Source: Leucobacter sp. 7(1)
GTDB taxonomy: Bacteria > Actinomycetota > Actinomycetes > Actinomycetales > Microbacteriaceae
Direction: 5' to 3'
Assembly: GCF_900163635.1 (NCBI RefSeq)
Contig: NZ_FUID01000028.1
Location: 1-57,091, forward strand
Length of the DNA: 57,091 nucleotides
Under the pieces are notes generated by a model. That model had not been told where the DNA came from, made no database searches, and worked only from the letters and a program-made list of their open reading frames with translations. The translations under genes and the position numbers were made by a program. Positions 16,852 through 25,850 of this stretch are shown here, one piece after another. Numbering within the stretch: position 1 is the first letter of the stretch; each line of letters begins with the position of its first letter.

Positions 16852-19800
16852 CTACGCGAGCTCGGTGAACTCGGTCGGCTCCTCGGGGTCGCCACCGTCC
16901 TTCCGCGCGCGCTTGCGTTCGGCACGCGACGGACGTGGGGTCCGTGCCTGGCCCGTGCCCGCCAGCTGCCGCTGCGTCTCGCGCATGTCCGCGCGTTCCG
17001 CCTGCCGCTCGGCACGACGCTCGCGCCGGCCCGCGCGCTTGGCGAGCTTCTTGTCGCGACGACGCTCCACCAGGGTGTAGAGGATCGGCACCAGAATCAG
17101 CGTGAGCAGCGTCGAGGAGATGAGCCCGCCGATCACGACGATCGCCAGTGGCTTCGAGATGAACACGCCGCCGCCGGTCAGGCCAAGCGACATCGGGATC
17201 AGCGCGAAGATCGTCGCTGCCGCCGTCATGAGGATGGGGCGCAGGCGCAGGCGCGTACCATGTTCCACAGCCTCATCGAGATCCGCGCCCGCGGAGCGGA
17301 GTCGGTTCACCAGGTCCATGAGCACGATCGCGTTTGTCACAACGATCCCGATCAGCATCAGGAGACCAATGAGGGCCGGGAGGCCCAGCGGCGTGCCCGT
17401 GACGAACAGTCCGAGGATCGCACCGGTTGCCGCGAACGGGATCGATACGAGCAGCACGAACGGGCCGCGGAAGCTCCGGAATGTCGCCACCATGACAAGC
17501 AGTACCAGCATGATCGCACCCAGCATCGCGGCACCGAGCTGCGCGAACGCGTCGTCCTGCTCCGCGCTGACGCCACCGAGTTCGAAGCTCACCCCTGCCG
17601 GGAGATCTGTTGTTGCGATGGCGCGGTCAATCGCGGCGGATGCCTGATCGAGCTGGCCCTTTTTCGGAGTGACCGTGAGCGCCACCTGGCGTTCGCCGTC
17701 GGCCCGGCTGATGACGGGAGCGGTGAGTTCCTCGGAGACCTCCGCGATCGCGCTGAGCGGGATCGCGGTGCCGGTGAGCTCAGTCGCGGCCTTCTGCTCG
17801 GCCTCGGCGGCCTGCGCGTCCGCGAGCTGGGTGGCCGCGTCCGTCTGTCCCTGGCGCAGCGCAGCGAGCTGCTCATCCAGCCCCGAGACGCCGCCCTGGG
17901 CACCCGCGATCGCCTCTTGCAGGGCGCCGATCTGCTCGGCACGCTCCTGCGTGGCGCGCAGCATCGAGTCGTCCTCGGGGGACAACGGCGGCTCGGGCAC
18001 GATCGGCGCGGCCATGAGCTGTGCGAGCTGCTCGGACAGCGGCCCGATCTGCGCGGCGAGTTCGCTGCGCTGCGCGGCGGCTTCGTTGATCTGCTGGGTG
18101 AGTTCGGCGTTCGCCTTGAGGCGCTGTTCCTCGGCTTCGGCCTTGCCCTTCGCTTCGAGGGCGTCGGCGGCGATCTTCTGTGCCTGCATCGTCTGCTGCG
18201 GGGTCACTGGGAGCATGATGTCACCGAGCTGCTCGGCGGTGCGCTCCGTACCCGGGGTGCGCACCACGATGTCGCGGTCGCGCCCCTCCAGCATGATCCG
18301 GCCCACGTTCTGGCCCTCAAGCGCCTCGGTCACGGCGCGCGCCACGGACGCGGGATCGAAACCGATGTTCGCGGCCTGCAGCTCGTTCAGGCGCACGCGC
18401 ACCACGGGCTGTTCGCCCGCGAGCTCACTGGTGACGGACTGCACTCCAGGCTCGTCCGCGAGCTGCTTCTCCAGCTGCTCGCTCGCCGCGCGCAGCGCGG
18501 CTGGATCGTTGCCTCGAATCTGGAGGGCGATGCCGGATCCGCCGGCACCGCCGGTAAACGCGTCCTGGGTGAGGAGCTGGACCTCGCCGACGTCTTTCAG
18601 CTTGTCGAGCGCGTCTTGCACCTTGTCGCCAACCTGCTCGGCTTCTGCGCCGTCCTCCAGTTGGACGTCATAGGAGAGCTGAGTGGGGGTCCCCGCAACG
18701 CTCACGGGAATCGTCGTGATCACATCGCGCACGCCAGGCACCTTGTCAAGCGCGGCTTCGACGGGCTCCGCGAGCGCGACGAGGTCGGTGGTGTTCCCCG
18801 TTTCGGGCGGAGATTGCGTGAGCTGGAGGCTTTCGTTTCCGGACGAGCCGAGGAAATCGGTCGGGATCATCGTCGCCATCGCGAGCGTCCCCACCAGGAT
18901 CAGGCCCGAGGACACCAGGGTGATGACGGGGTGGCGACGCGTGGCGTTGAGCGCGGGCATGATGGTGCGCTGCAGTCGATCCGGGGCGGTATGGATCTCG
19001 TCGAGGTCCGAGTGCTCACCCCCATCGGCGATTGCCGGAACCGGACGGCTGAGCTCGATGGTGTCGTCGCTCGCCTCGCCGGAGGTGGCGAGCGTCGGAT
19101 CCGCCGCGGGATCCAGCGCAGACTCGGCCGCGGGGTTCGCGGGGTTCGCGGCGTCCGCACGCCGCTCCTTGCCGCGAATGAACCAGTACGCGAGCACCGG
19201 CACGATCGTGAGCGCCACCACGAGGGAGGCCAGAAGCGCGATCGACACGGTGATCGAGAACGGGCGGAAGAGCTGCCCGGCCATGCCCGACACGAACGCG
19301 ATGGGCAGGAAGACGGCGACAGTCGTGAGTGTGGACGCGGTGATTGCGCCGGCGACCTGCTTCACCGAGGCGACGACGCCCTCTACCGTGAGGTGCCCCG
19401 CGCCGCGACGACGCGAGATGTTCTCGATCACCACGATCGAATCGTCAACCACGCGACCGATCGCGATCGTGAGCGCACTCAGCGTCAGGATGTTCAAGGT
19501 GTTGCCGCTCCACCACAGGCCCACCAGGGTGATGAGGAGCGACAGTGGGATTGAGACCGCGGCGATGATCGTTGAACGCCATGAGCCGAGGAACGCGAGG
19601 ATCACGAGTACCGCGAAGAGCAGCCCAAGGCCGCCCTCGACTGACAGATCGTGGATCGACTGCTCGATGAAGGGGGCCTGGTCAAACAGCGTGACGAACT
19701 CGGCCTTCAGGGTGGGTGCGAGACGGTCAAGCTCGGCATTCACCGCGTGGGAGATATCGACAACGTTCGCCCCCTGGCCGGGGGTGATCTGGAGCGTCAG

Positions 19801-20628
19801 GGCGGGCTTGCCGTTGACGCGGGAGATCGACTCGGCGGGCACGGTCTCGGCATAGACGTCCGCGAAGTCGGAGAGGCTCACCACACCGTTCTCCACGGTC
19901 AGCGGGATTGCGGCGATCTCCTCGACGGAGGTCAGGGCGGCGCCGACGGTCACCGAGAGGGGGCCCTCGGGAGAATCAGCCTGTCCGGCCGGAATTGCGG
20001 CACCGTGTGATTCGAGTGCGGGAGCAATCTGTGCGGGATCCACCTTCAAACGCGTCACGTCTGCGGGCCGCAGGTCGATCAGGATCCGCTGCTCCTCGCC
20101 GCCAGCGAGCGTCACCTTCTGCACGCCGTTGACACCTTGCAAGGCCGGGACTACGGTCTGGGCAAGCGCATCACTGAACGCGTCGTGGTCGCCGGAGGTG
20201 CCCGCGCTGAGCACCATCGCGGGCATGTCATCGGCACCGCCCGAGAAGACCGTGACCTCGGTGCCCTGCGGGAAGGTGGGCTTCAGCGCCTCCGCCGCGG
20301 CACGGATCTTCGGCAGAGTCTCCTCATCGCCGTCGAACGGCCACTCGACCATGATGTCCGCGGCACCACTCGAGGTTGTTGAGGTCACCCGCGTGATCCC
20401 CGGCACCGCACTGAGCGCTTGCTCTGTAGGTTCGGTGACGGCGCGGGAGAGCTCCTCCGGTGCCAGGCCGGGCGACTGCACGGACACAAATGCCATGGGC
20501 ACCTGCATCGAGGGCATCAGCTCTTGCTTGAGCGAACTCATCGAGAAGAGGCCGAGCACCGCAACGGCGAGGGTGATGAGCCCCACGATCAGCCGGTTGG
20601 CGAGACTCGTACGGGTGAGGAAGGACAT
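16852..20628 (-). CDS. RND superfamily (AcrB/HAE1-like) efflux permease
   Basis: A 1258-residue RND permease, about 200 longer than AcrB. The N-terminus (FLTRTSLANRLIVGLITLAVAVLGLFSM) is helix 1, followed by a porter domain, helices 2-6, a duplicated second half and a basic C-terminal tail. VVDDSIVVIENI is the helix-4 proton-relay motif. Two extras stand out: a long acidic Ala/Pro-rich linker between halves (about nucleotides 18960-19160), and a coiled-coil insertion of about 145 residues in the second porter domain (about 17775-18213). No membrane fusion protein or outer membrane partner is nearby, as expected for a Gram-positive. ATG at 20628 follows AAAGG. Substrate unknown. Confidence 0.9.
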   Translation of the reverse strand: MSFLTRTSLANRLIVGLITLAVAVLGLFSMSSLKQELMPSMQVPMAFVSVQSPGLAPEELSRAVTEPTEQALSAVPGITRVTSTTSSGAADIMVEWPFDGDEETLPKIRAAAEALKPTFPQGTEVTVFSGGADDMPAMVLSAGTSGDHDAFSDALAQTVVPALQGVNGVQKVTLAGGEEQRILIDLRPADVTRLKVDPAQIAPALESHGAAIPAGQADSPEGPLSVTVGAALTSVEEIAAIPLTVENGVVSLSDFADVYAETVPAESISRVNGKPALTLQITPGQGANVVDISHAVNAELDRLAPTLKAEFVTLFDQAPFIEQSIHDLSVEGGLGLLFAVLVILAFLGSWRSTIIAAVSIPLSLLITLVGLWWSGNTLNILTLSALTIAIGRVVDDSIVVIENISRRRGAGHLTVEGVVASVKQVAGAITASTLTTVAVFLPIAFVSGMAGQLFRPFSITVSIALLASLVVALTIVPVLAYWFIRGKERRADAANPANPAAESALDPAADPTLATSGEASDDTIELSRPVPAIADGGEHSDLDEIHTAPDRLQRTIMPALNATRRHPVITLVSSGLILVGTLAMATMIPTDFLGSSGNESLQLTQSPPETGNTTDLVALAEPVEAALDKVPGVRDVITTIPVSVAGTPTQLSYDVQLEDGAEAEQVGDKVQDALDKLKDVGEVQLLTQDAFTGGAGGSGIALQIRGNDPAALRAASEQLEKQLADEPGVQSVTSELAGEQPVVRVRLNELQAANIGFDPASVARAVTEALEGQNVGRIMLEGRDRDIVVRTPGTERTAEQLGDIMLPVTPQQTMQAQKIAADALEAKGKAEAEEQRLKANAELTQQINEAAAQRSELAAQIGPLSEQLAQLMAAPIVPEPPLSPEDDSMLRATQERAEQIGALQEAIAGAQGGVSGLDEQLAALRQGQTDAATQLADAQAAEAEQKAATELTGTAIPLSAIAEVSEELTAPVISRADGERQVALTVTPKKGQLDQASAAIDRAIATTDLPAGVSFELGGVSAEQDDAFAQLGAAMLGAIMLVLLVMVATFRSFRGPFVLLVSIPFAATGAILGLFVTGTPLGLPALIGLLMLIGIVVTNAIVLMDLVNRLRSAGADLDEAVEHGTRLRLRPILMTAAATIFALIPMSLGLTGGGVFISKPLAIVVIGGLISSTLLTLILVPILYTLVERRRDKKLAKRAGRRERRAERQAERADMRETQRQLAGTGQARTPRPSRAERKRARKDGGDPEEPTEFTELA

Positions 20629-20742
20629 GGTGCCTTTCGGTGTGGGCCTCGAAGCGCGACGGGGACCGCGCGGATGCGGCTCGCTCAAGGCATGACAAAA
20701 CGGTCGATTGTTCCAGTGTTGTCGGCCCGTGAACCGGGCGCA

Positions 20743-20780
20743 TCATCCCCTGGTACGACACGTGTCATCCCCTGGGATGA
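20743..20780. promoter_or_regulatory. Palindromic operator cluster upstream of the RND gene
   Basis: TCATCCCCTGG occurs twice, at 20743-20753 and 20765-20775, 22 bases apart. The second copy is part of the dyad TCATCCCCTGGGATGA (20765-20780), and between them lies the perfect palindrome GACACGTGTC (20757-20766). It lies 115 bases upstream of the RND start and looks like a regulator site with two-turn spacing. The regulator is unknown. Confidence 0.55.
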
Positions 20781-20808
20781 ACATGGGGCGGCGGTGGCCG
20801 CGCACCCG

Positions 20809-21597
20809 CTAGCTTGTGTGGCGCGGCTCCACCCAGCTCCAGCTCGCAAACTTGGCGGATCGCCCGTCGCCGCTTGACCGGCCGGTGAGGCGTCGCTGCA
20901 CCCACGGGACCACGTGCTCGCGGGTGTATCGGAGCTGATCGCGGGCGGAGGGGGCGGGAACGGCCGCGGCCTCCATCACCCAGTCCTCAGGGGCGGCATA
21001 GCCCAGCGTGCGCAGGACGTTCGCGGCGACCCGGTGGTGGCCCACCGGCGCGAGGTGCAGACGGTCGTGGGACCAGTACTGACGCCCCGCGAGATCGGCG
21101 TCCGCCCAGTTGTTTGTGTATCGGATGCCGAGGCGTTCTGCGATCCCGCCTGCCACGCGTGCGAGCTCGTCTCCCTTCGCACGCACGCGCCCACCTCCGG
21201 GCAGCCCGCCGGTCGGGTTGGCACCCGCGAGCAGCAGCGGTTCGGCACCGGCGTCCTGCATCCGGCGCAGTGCCGACTCGGTCTCGGCGGCGATCCAGGC
21301 CAGGTCGGTGCCGGGGCGCAGCATGTCATTGCCGCCGCCATTGAAGCTGACGAGCGTGGGGGCGAGGGCCAGCGCCGGATCGAGTTGCTCGGCAATGATC
21401 GGTCCCAGGAGGCGGCCGCGGATTGCCAGATTCGCGTACTGCACGGGAGCGCCCGTGGCGTCGGCGAGTCCCTGCGCCACAAGGTCCGCCCAGCCGCGTA
21501 CCGAACCGTCGGGCCGCTCGTCGCCAACCCCTTCGGTGAAACTATCGCCAATCGCGACATACCGGATCGCGGCCCGAGGCTCCTGCGTTGCTGCCAT
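20809..21597 (-). CDS. SGNH/GDSL family hydrolase
   Basis: A 262-residue SGNH hydrolase. Block I is GDSFTEG with nucleophile Ser19, block II Gly is in LAIRGRLLG, block III is GGGNDML with the Asn, and block V is DRLHL with the Asp-His pair. No signal peptide is visible, so a cytosolic esterase or acyl hydrolase is likely. The ATG at 21597 is used; an in-frame GTG two codons upstream (21603) is also possible. Substrate cannot be inferred. Confidence 0.85.
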   Translation of the reverse strand: MAATQEPRAAIRYVAIGDSFTEGVGDERPDGSVRGWADLVAQGLADATGAPVQYANLAIRGRLLGPIIAEQLDPALALAPTLVSFNGGGNDMLRPGTDLAWIAAETESALRRMQDAGAEPLLLAGANPTGGLPGGGRVRAKGDELARVAGGIAERLGIRYTNNWADADLAGRQYWSHDRLHLAPVGHHRVAANVLRTLGYAAPEDWVMEAAAVPAPSARDQLRYTREHVVPWVQRRLTGRSSGDGRSAKFASWSWVEPRHTS

Positions 21598-21696
21598 GCG
21601 CACAGCCTATTCGCACGGCCCGAACACAGGGAAGTGGCGGGGTCGAATGCGGCACCTGTTCGGGGAACGCGCTGCACAGCGTGCGAGGATGGGGCC

Positions 21697-22326
21697 ATGG
21701 ACTGGACGCAGCATCGCTTGTACGGAATCGTCGTCGGCGCCGTGCTGGGGGCGCTACTCGGTGCCATCCTCTGGTCGTTTGGGACCGGTTCTCGGATGGG
21801 GCCGTGGGTGACGCTCCTGTTGCTCGGTGCGGTGATCGCGAACCTTGTCGTGTCGCAGCGCATGAACGCCGCCATCGACCGGACAGTTGTGCAGCGCGCA
21901 CAGGCGATGGCGGCCGGGCAGGTCCCCGGCGAGCCCGCGCCGGCACGGGTGCATCGGGTGTACGGCCGACCGCTCGCGCAGTCCGCAACGATGCTGTGGC
22001 CCGGAACCCCGGAGCCCGCACGCCTTGCGCTGCTGCACGTCTTGCCTGCGCAGGGTGCCCCGCGGAGCGTGTACGCCGTGGTTCCGTCGCGCTACGGCCT
22101 CACCCGTGGCACCCCTGCGGCGGTCGTATTGGATCCCGCATACCCCGACATTGCCGTGTTTGATGATCGCGCGCCGGTCGAGACCCTGGCTGCGATTGGT
22201 GCGGACCCACGCTGGCTGACGGAGCGCGTGCCGTCGATGTTCACTCGCCAGGGCGGTCTCGGGACACTGCTCGCGAGCGTCGGCGGGCTCCTCTTCGCCG
22301 CGCTGCTCGGGGCGATTCTGCACTAG
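21697..22326 (+). CDS. Membrane protein with three predicted helices, unknown function
   Basis: A 209-residue protein. Two closely spaced membrane helices (about 9-29 and 35-53) are followed by a soluble domain of about 130 residues and a C-terminal helix (about 188-208, TLLASVGGLLFAALLGAIL). The soluble part has no family I recognise. ATG at 21697 has GAGGATGGGG just upstream. It precedes the ribosomal protein operon but has its own end and is not obviously cotranscribed, since a promoter follows at 22350. Confidence 0.65.
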   Translation: MDWTQHRLYGIVVGAVLGALLGAILWSFGTGSRMGPWVTLLLLGAVIANLVVSQRMNAAIDRTVVQRAQAMAAGQVPGEPAPARVHRVYGRPLAQSATMLWPGTPEPARLALLHVLPAQGAPRSVYAVVPSRYGLTRGTPAAVVLDPAYPDIAVFDDRAPVETLAAIGADPRWLTERVPSMFTRQGGLGTLLASVGGLLFAALLGAILH

Positions 22327-22349
22327 TCACTTACGCCAACACGCCCGGC

Positions 22350-22378
22350 TTGCGACTGAGTGCCGAGGCGGGTAGACT
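22350..22378 (+). promoter_or_regulatory. Promoter of the rpmB-rpmG-rpsN operon
   Basis: TTGCGA (22350-22355) and TAGACT (22373-22378) are separated by 17 bases, a good housekeeping-sigma match. The start codon of rpmB is about 140 bases downstream. Confidence 0.65.
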
Positions 22379-22380
22379 TT

Positions 22381-22518
22381 CCCCTTGGCTGTGCGCCGTC
22401 CCAGTGCACAGACCGCGGGGGAGCAAGGCTCGCTGCGAATCACTTCGCGTGCGCGTGCCCTCGCAGACAAGAAATCTTGGGTGAGGCCGTCCGGTCTCAC
22501 GGTATGAGAGGAAACATC
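22381..22518 (+). other. Long structured 5' leader of the ribosomal protein operon
   Basis: About 135 untranslated bases separate the promoter from rpmB. They contain short complementary pairs such as CTGTGC/GCACAG in the first part and GTGAGGCC/GGTCTCAC (one mismatch) near 22480-22500. Such a leader could host autoregulation by a ribosomal protein, as in other r-protein operons, but I match it to no known leader family. GAGAGGAAACATC before the start is the ribosome binding site. Confidence 0.35.
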
Positions 22519-22755
22519 ATGGCAGCAGTGTGCCAGGTGACCGGAGCCGTTCCCGGCTTTGGACACAACATTTCGCACTCGCACCGTCGCACCAAGCGTC
22601 GGTTCGATCCGAACATCCAGAAGAAGACCTACTTCGTGCCCTCGCTCGGCCGCAAGGTGACGCTCACCCTGTCGGCTAAGGGCATCAAGGTCATCGATGC
22701 CCGTGGCATCGAGTCCGTCGTTGCTGATCTGCAGAAGCGTGGGGTGAAGATCTAA
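22519..22755 (+). CDS. rpmB: 50S ribosomal protein L28 (zinc-free type)
   Basis: A 78-residue L28. The sequence [28 protein letters not shown] is the classic N-terminus. Only one Cys (residue 5) is present, so the CxxC pairs of zinc-binding L28 are absent. The ATG at 22519 gives the standard N-terminus; an upstream in-frame ATG at 22504 lies within the leader. The stop overlaps the rpmG start (TAATG). Confidence 0.95.
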   Translation: MAAVCQVTGAVPGFGHNISHSHRRTKRRFDPNIQKKTYFVPSLGRKVTLTLSAKGIKVIDARGIESVVADLQKRGVKI

Positions 22756-22922
22756 TGGCTAAGGATAAGGACGTACGTCCGATTATCAAGCTTCGTTCGA
22801 CGGCAGGTACCGGTTACACGTACGTGACCAAGAAGAACCGTCGCAACACCCCCGACCGCCTCGTGCTGAAGAAGTACGATCCCGTGGTCCGTAAGCACGT
22901 TGATTTCCGAGAGGAGCGTTAA
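22755..22922 (+). CDS. rpmG: 50S ribosomal protein L33 (zinc-free type)
   Basis: A 55-residue L33 containing [19 protein letters not shown] and ending KHVDFREER. It has no Cys at all, so it belongs to the zinc-independent form. It starts at the TAATG overlap with rpmB, and two bases separate its stop from the rpsN start, so the three genes are one translationally coupled operon. Confidence 0.95.
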   Translation: MAKDKDVRPIIKLRSTAGTGYTYVTKKNRRNTPDRLVLKKYDPVVRKHVDFREER

Positions 22923-22924
22923 AC

Positions 22925-23230
22925 ATGGCTAAGAAGAGCATGATTGCAAAGAACAAGCAGCGTCAGGTCATCGTTGAGCGCTACGCCGCGAAGCGCCTCG
23001 AGCTGAAGAAGGCCCTCGTCGACCCGAACGGGACCGAAGAGAGCCGCGAAGCTGCACGTGTTGGCCTGCAGAAGCTGCCCCGCAACGCGTCGCCCGTGCG
23101 CGTGCGGAGCCGCGACGTCATCGACGGCCGTCCCCGTGGCGTCCTGTCGAAGTTCGGTGTTTCCCGTGTGCGCTTCCGCGACATGGCACACCGTGGCGAG
23201 CTGCCCGGCATCACCAAGTCGAGCTGGTAA
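22925..23230 (+). CDS. rpsN: 30S ribosomal protein S14 (long, zinc-free type)
   Basis: A 101-residue S14, the long form; zinc-binding S14 is about 61 residues with four Cys, while this one has none. Landmarks are [13 protein letters not shown] at the N-terminus and the C-terminal segment [33 protein letters not shown] lies before the ATG. A strong terminator follows at 23243. Confidence 0.95.
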   Translation: MAKKSMIAKNKQRQVIVERYAAKRLELKKALVDPNGTEESREAARVGLQKLPRNASPVRVRSRDVIDGRPRGVLSKFGVSRVRFRDMAHRGELPGITKSSW

Positions 23231-23242
23231 CAGCGGACTCTC

Positions 23243-23279
23243 AGCGGGCGCGAATCCTTCGGGGTTCGCGCCCGCTTTT
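23243..23279 (+). terminator. Intrinsic terminator after rpsN
   Basis: AGCGGGCGCGAA pairs perfectly with TTCGCGCCCGCT (12 bp) around a 9-base loop and runs into TTTT, a textbook rho-independent terminator. Confidence 0.9.
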
Positions 23280-23450
23280 GCGTTCCCTGACGACACGCCG
23301 CGCGGAATTGCCGCGGGAAGATCCGCAGAAAACCGCCAAACTGAGGTAGATTCGTAGCGATCAACCGATCGGACCCTCCAAATCGGTGGGGACACCTGAA
23401 CCAGATCAGGGGCTCGGCCATTTGCTGTCGTCGCCCTGGAAGGACACAAC

Positions 23451-23729
23451 ATGGCACTCAACAAGACCGAGCTTGTCGCGAAGATCGCCGCTGAGACCGG
23501 CCAGAGCCAGGCCGCAGTTTCCAGCGTGCTGGACGGGCTGTTCGCTGCTGTCTCCGAGACCGTCGCCGGTGGCGAGAAGGTTTCGATCCCCGGCTGGATC
23601 TCGTTCGAGACCGCAACCACGGCTGCACGTACGGGCCGCAACCCCCGCACGGGCGAGACCATCGATATCCCCGCGGGCAAGCGCGTCAAGGTGTCGGTCG
23701 GCTCGAAGCTGAAGGCTGCCGTGAAGTAA
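23451..23729 (+). CDS. hup: Nucleoid protein HU
   Basis: A 92-residue HU/IHF family DNA-bending protein without the long Lys/Ala-rich C-terminal tail seen in mycobacterial HupB. The N-terminal helices (LNKTELVAKIAAETGQ) and the arm region RTGRNPRTGETIDIPAG are typical. AAGGACACAAC precedes the ATG. The 170-base upstream gap carries a possible -10 (TAGATT, 23347-23352) about 100 bases before the gene and no convincing -35. Two bidirectional-looking hairpins bracket the gene. Confidence 0.95.
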   Translation: MALNKTELVAKIAAETGQSQAAVSSVLDGLFAAVSETVAGGEKVSIPGWISFETATTAARTGRNPRTGETIDIPAGKRVKVSVGSKLKAAVK

Positions 23730-23742
23730 TTTCACCCACCGT

Positions 23743-23780
23743 ACAGACACCCCCGGCGCCTCGGCGCCGGGGGTGTCTGT
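23743..23780. terminator. Perfect 18-bp hairpin terminator after hup
   Basis: ACAGACACCCCCGGCGCC (23743-23760) pairs exactly with 23763-23780 around a two-base spacer. It closes the hup transcript. It lacks a long T-run, and its symmetry would serve either strand. Confidence 0.75.
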
Positions 23781-23836
23781 GTCTGAGCCGTAGCGTGCTG
23801 ATCTGATGCACATCGACCAGGCCGTAGGCTAGGTGC

Positions 23837-25828
23837 GTGCCTCGTTCTCTCCGTGTATTCGCCCCTGCTCTCCTCCTCGCGGCGACAATCGCCGCGTTGT
23901 TCCTTGGGCTCGCGATCGGCGGAGCAGCCAACGAGCGCGCACTCGCTGATCCGGGCACGTTTGTGCGATACGCGGTGCCCCTGACTCGGACCCTCGTGAA
24001 CGTGGCGATGGCGGGGCTGATCGGTTCGGTTGTCATGGCGATCTGGGCGCTCGCGAGCGACCGCGCCGAGGCGCGAACCGCCCTCGATGTGGCGGCCGGA
24101 TCCGCAGCAATGCTGACCGTGGCCAGCGCCGCGACGCTGCTTGTGACGTATGTGGATCTTTCCGGCCTCCCGTTCTCTGGAGATGCGGCCTTCGGTGCCG
24201 GACTGGCACAGTTCGTCACGGAGATTGAGCTGGGTCGGCTCTGGTTGATTGAGCTGCTGCTCGCTGCCGCGACGACAGTGATGGCCTTCGCGATCCGGGA
24301 CCGACGCCTCACTCTGCTCGTGTTGCTCGCCGCCCTGGCAACAACGCTGCCGCTCGCGCTGCAGGGGCACGCCGCGGGCTCCTCAAACCACAGTCAGGCC
24401 GTGAACTCGTTGCTGGTGCACCTGATCGGGGCTTCGGTCTGGTTGGGTGGGCTCCTCACGCTTGTGTTCCTCGCCCGCGTTGTTGACAGGCAACGCCTCT
24501 CCGTGCTGACCGCCAGGTATTCCACGCTGGCCCTGTTTGCGTTTGTGGGTGTCGCGGCCTCCGGCGTTGTCAGCGGCTGGATGCGCGTCGGAAACCTGGA
24601 TGCGCTGTTCGGCACCGGCTACGGCCAGTTGCTGATGTGGAAGACGGGGGCACTCCTGGCCCTGGGCGTGTTCGGCGCGATCCAGCGCACGCGACTGATC
24701 CCGCGCATCGCTGACTCCGTCGCCGGCCAACGCGCCTTCATCTGGTTTGTGCTCGCGGAACTCGCCGTGATGGGCCTGGCGAGCGGCATCGCCGGGGCGC
24801 TCGGTCGCACCGCGACACCCGTCTCGTTCGAACCCGCGCGCGATCAGGGCGGGGACATCAGCCCCGCGGAGTGGCTCACCGGGGATCCGCTGCCGCCTGA
24901 GCTCACCCCGATGAGCTACCTTACGGAATGGAAGTTCGACCTCGCCTGGGTGCTCGTGTGCGTCTTCGGCCTGGCGCTCTACATCGCGGGTGTAGTCCGC
25001 CTCAAACGGCGTGGGGACTCCTGGCCCATCGGGCGCACGATCGCGTGGTTCCTGGGCCTGCTCGGACTGTTCTACACGACGAACGGTGCGCTCAACGCGT
25101 ACGAGCAGTACCTGTTCAGCGTGCACATGCTCGGCCACATGATGTTGACGATGTTGATCCCGCTGCTCCTCGTGCTCGGGGCACCGATCACGCTCGCGCT
25201 GCGCACAATCGAGAAGCGCACGGACGGGTCCTGGGGTGGGCGTGAGTGGATCATGTGGGCGATCCAGACGCCGTACTCCAAGGTGATCACGCACCCGGCC
25301 GTTGCGGCAGTGGTGTTCGCCGGATCGCTGTGGGTGTTCTACTTCACGCCGATCGCGCGCTGGGCAGCCTCCGAGCACCTGGGGCACCAGTGGATGATCA
25401 TTCACTTCCTGATCGCCGGGTACCTCTTCAGCCTGTCCATGATCGGTGTCGACCCGGTCCCGTATCGTTTCCCATACCCGCTGCGACTCGTCACGCTGTT
25501 CGCGACGATGGCCTCTCACGCCTTCTTTGGGGTCACGATCATGACCGGCGACGGGCTGATGCTCGCCGACTGGTACGGTGCGATGGGCCGGACCTGGGGC
25601 GCGATCCCGATCGAGGATCAAGCCGCAGGCGGTGGCATCGCCTGGGGCATCGGCGAGCTTCCGACGCTCGCGCTTGCCCTCGTGGTCGCAGTGCAGTGGT
25701 CGCGTAGCGACACGAAGGAGCAGAAGCGCAAGGACCGGGCCGCGGATCGCTCAGGCGAGGCCGAGCTGCACGCCTACAACGACATGCTCGCGGCACAGGC
25801 GGCGCGTGACTCGAAGGCGACGCGCTAG
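23837..25828 (+). CDS. CopD-CtaG fusion membrane protein
   Basis: A 663-residue polytopic protein with two parts. The N-terminal half (about 1-330) has eight hydrophobic segments and resembles the CopD copper-import domain (PF05425). The C-terminal half (about 360-640) resembles the Caa3-type CtaG cytochrome oxidase assembly protein (PF09678), with conserved His-rich helices such as FSVHMLGHMMLTM and HLGHQWMIIHFLIAG. Fusions of this kind are known in actinobacteria and link periplasmic copper handling with CuA/CuB insertion. Start is GTG at 23837 (GTG 23833 is out of frame). It converges on dcd. Confidence 0.88.
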   Translation: MPRSLRVFAPALLLAATIAALFLGLAIGGAANERALADPGTFVRYAVPLTRTLVNVAMAGLIGSVVMAIWALASDRAEARTALDVAAGSAAMLTVASAATLLVTYVDLSGLPFSGDAAFGAGLAQFVTEIELGRLWLIELLLAAATTVMAFAIRDRRLTLLVLLAALATTLPLALQGHAAGSSNHSQAVNSLLVHLIGASVWLGGLLTLVFLARVVDRQRLSVLTARYSTLALFAFVGVAASGVVSGWMRVGNLDALFGTGYGQLLMWKTGALLALGVFGAIQRTRLIPRIADSVAGQRAFIWFVLAELAVMGLASGIAGALGRTATPVSFEPARDQGGDISPAEWLTGDPLPPELTPMSYLTEWKFDLAWVLVCVFGLALYIAGVVRLKRRGDSWPIGRTIAWFLGLLGLFYTTNGALNAYEQYLFSVHMLGHMMLTMLIPLLLVLGAPITLALRTIEKRTDGSWGGREWIMWAIQTPYSKVITHPAVAAVVFAGSLWVFYFTPIARWAASEHLGHQWMIIHFLIAGYLFSLSMIGVDPVPYRFPYPLRLVTLFATMASHAFFGVTIMTGDGLMLADWYGAMGRTWGAIPIEDQAAGGGIAWGIGELPTLALALVVAVQWSRSDTKEQKRKDRAADRSGEAELHAYNDMLAAQAARDSKATR

Positions 25829-25850
25829 CGGGTGTGACCCGCCGCGAGCG

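Noticed and set aside
16825..19554. 909-codon open frame on the plus strand
   Set aside because: It is antisense to the RND permease, with a low-complexity Arg/His/Glu product typical of shadow frames.
22919..23689. 256-codon minus-strand frame across rpsN and hup
   Set aside because: It overlaps two certain genes and two terminators.
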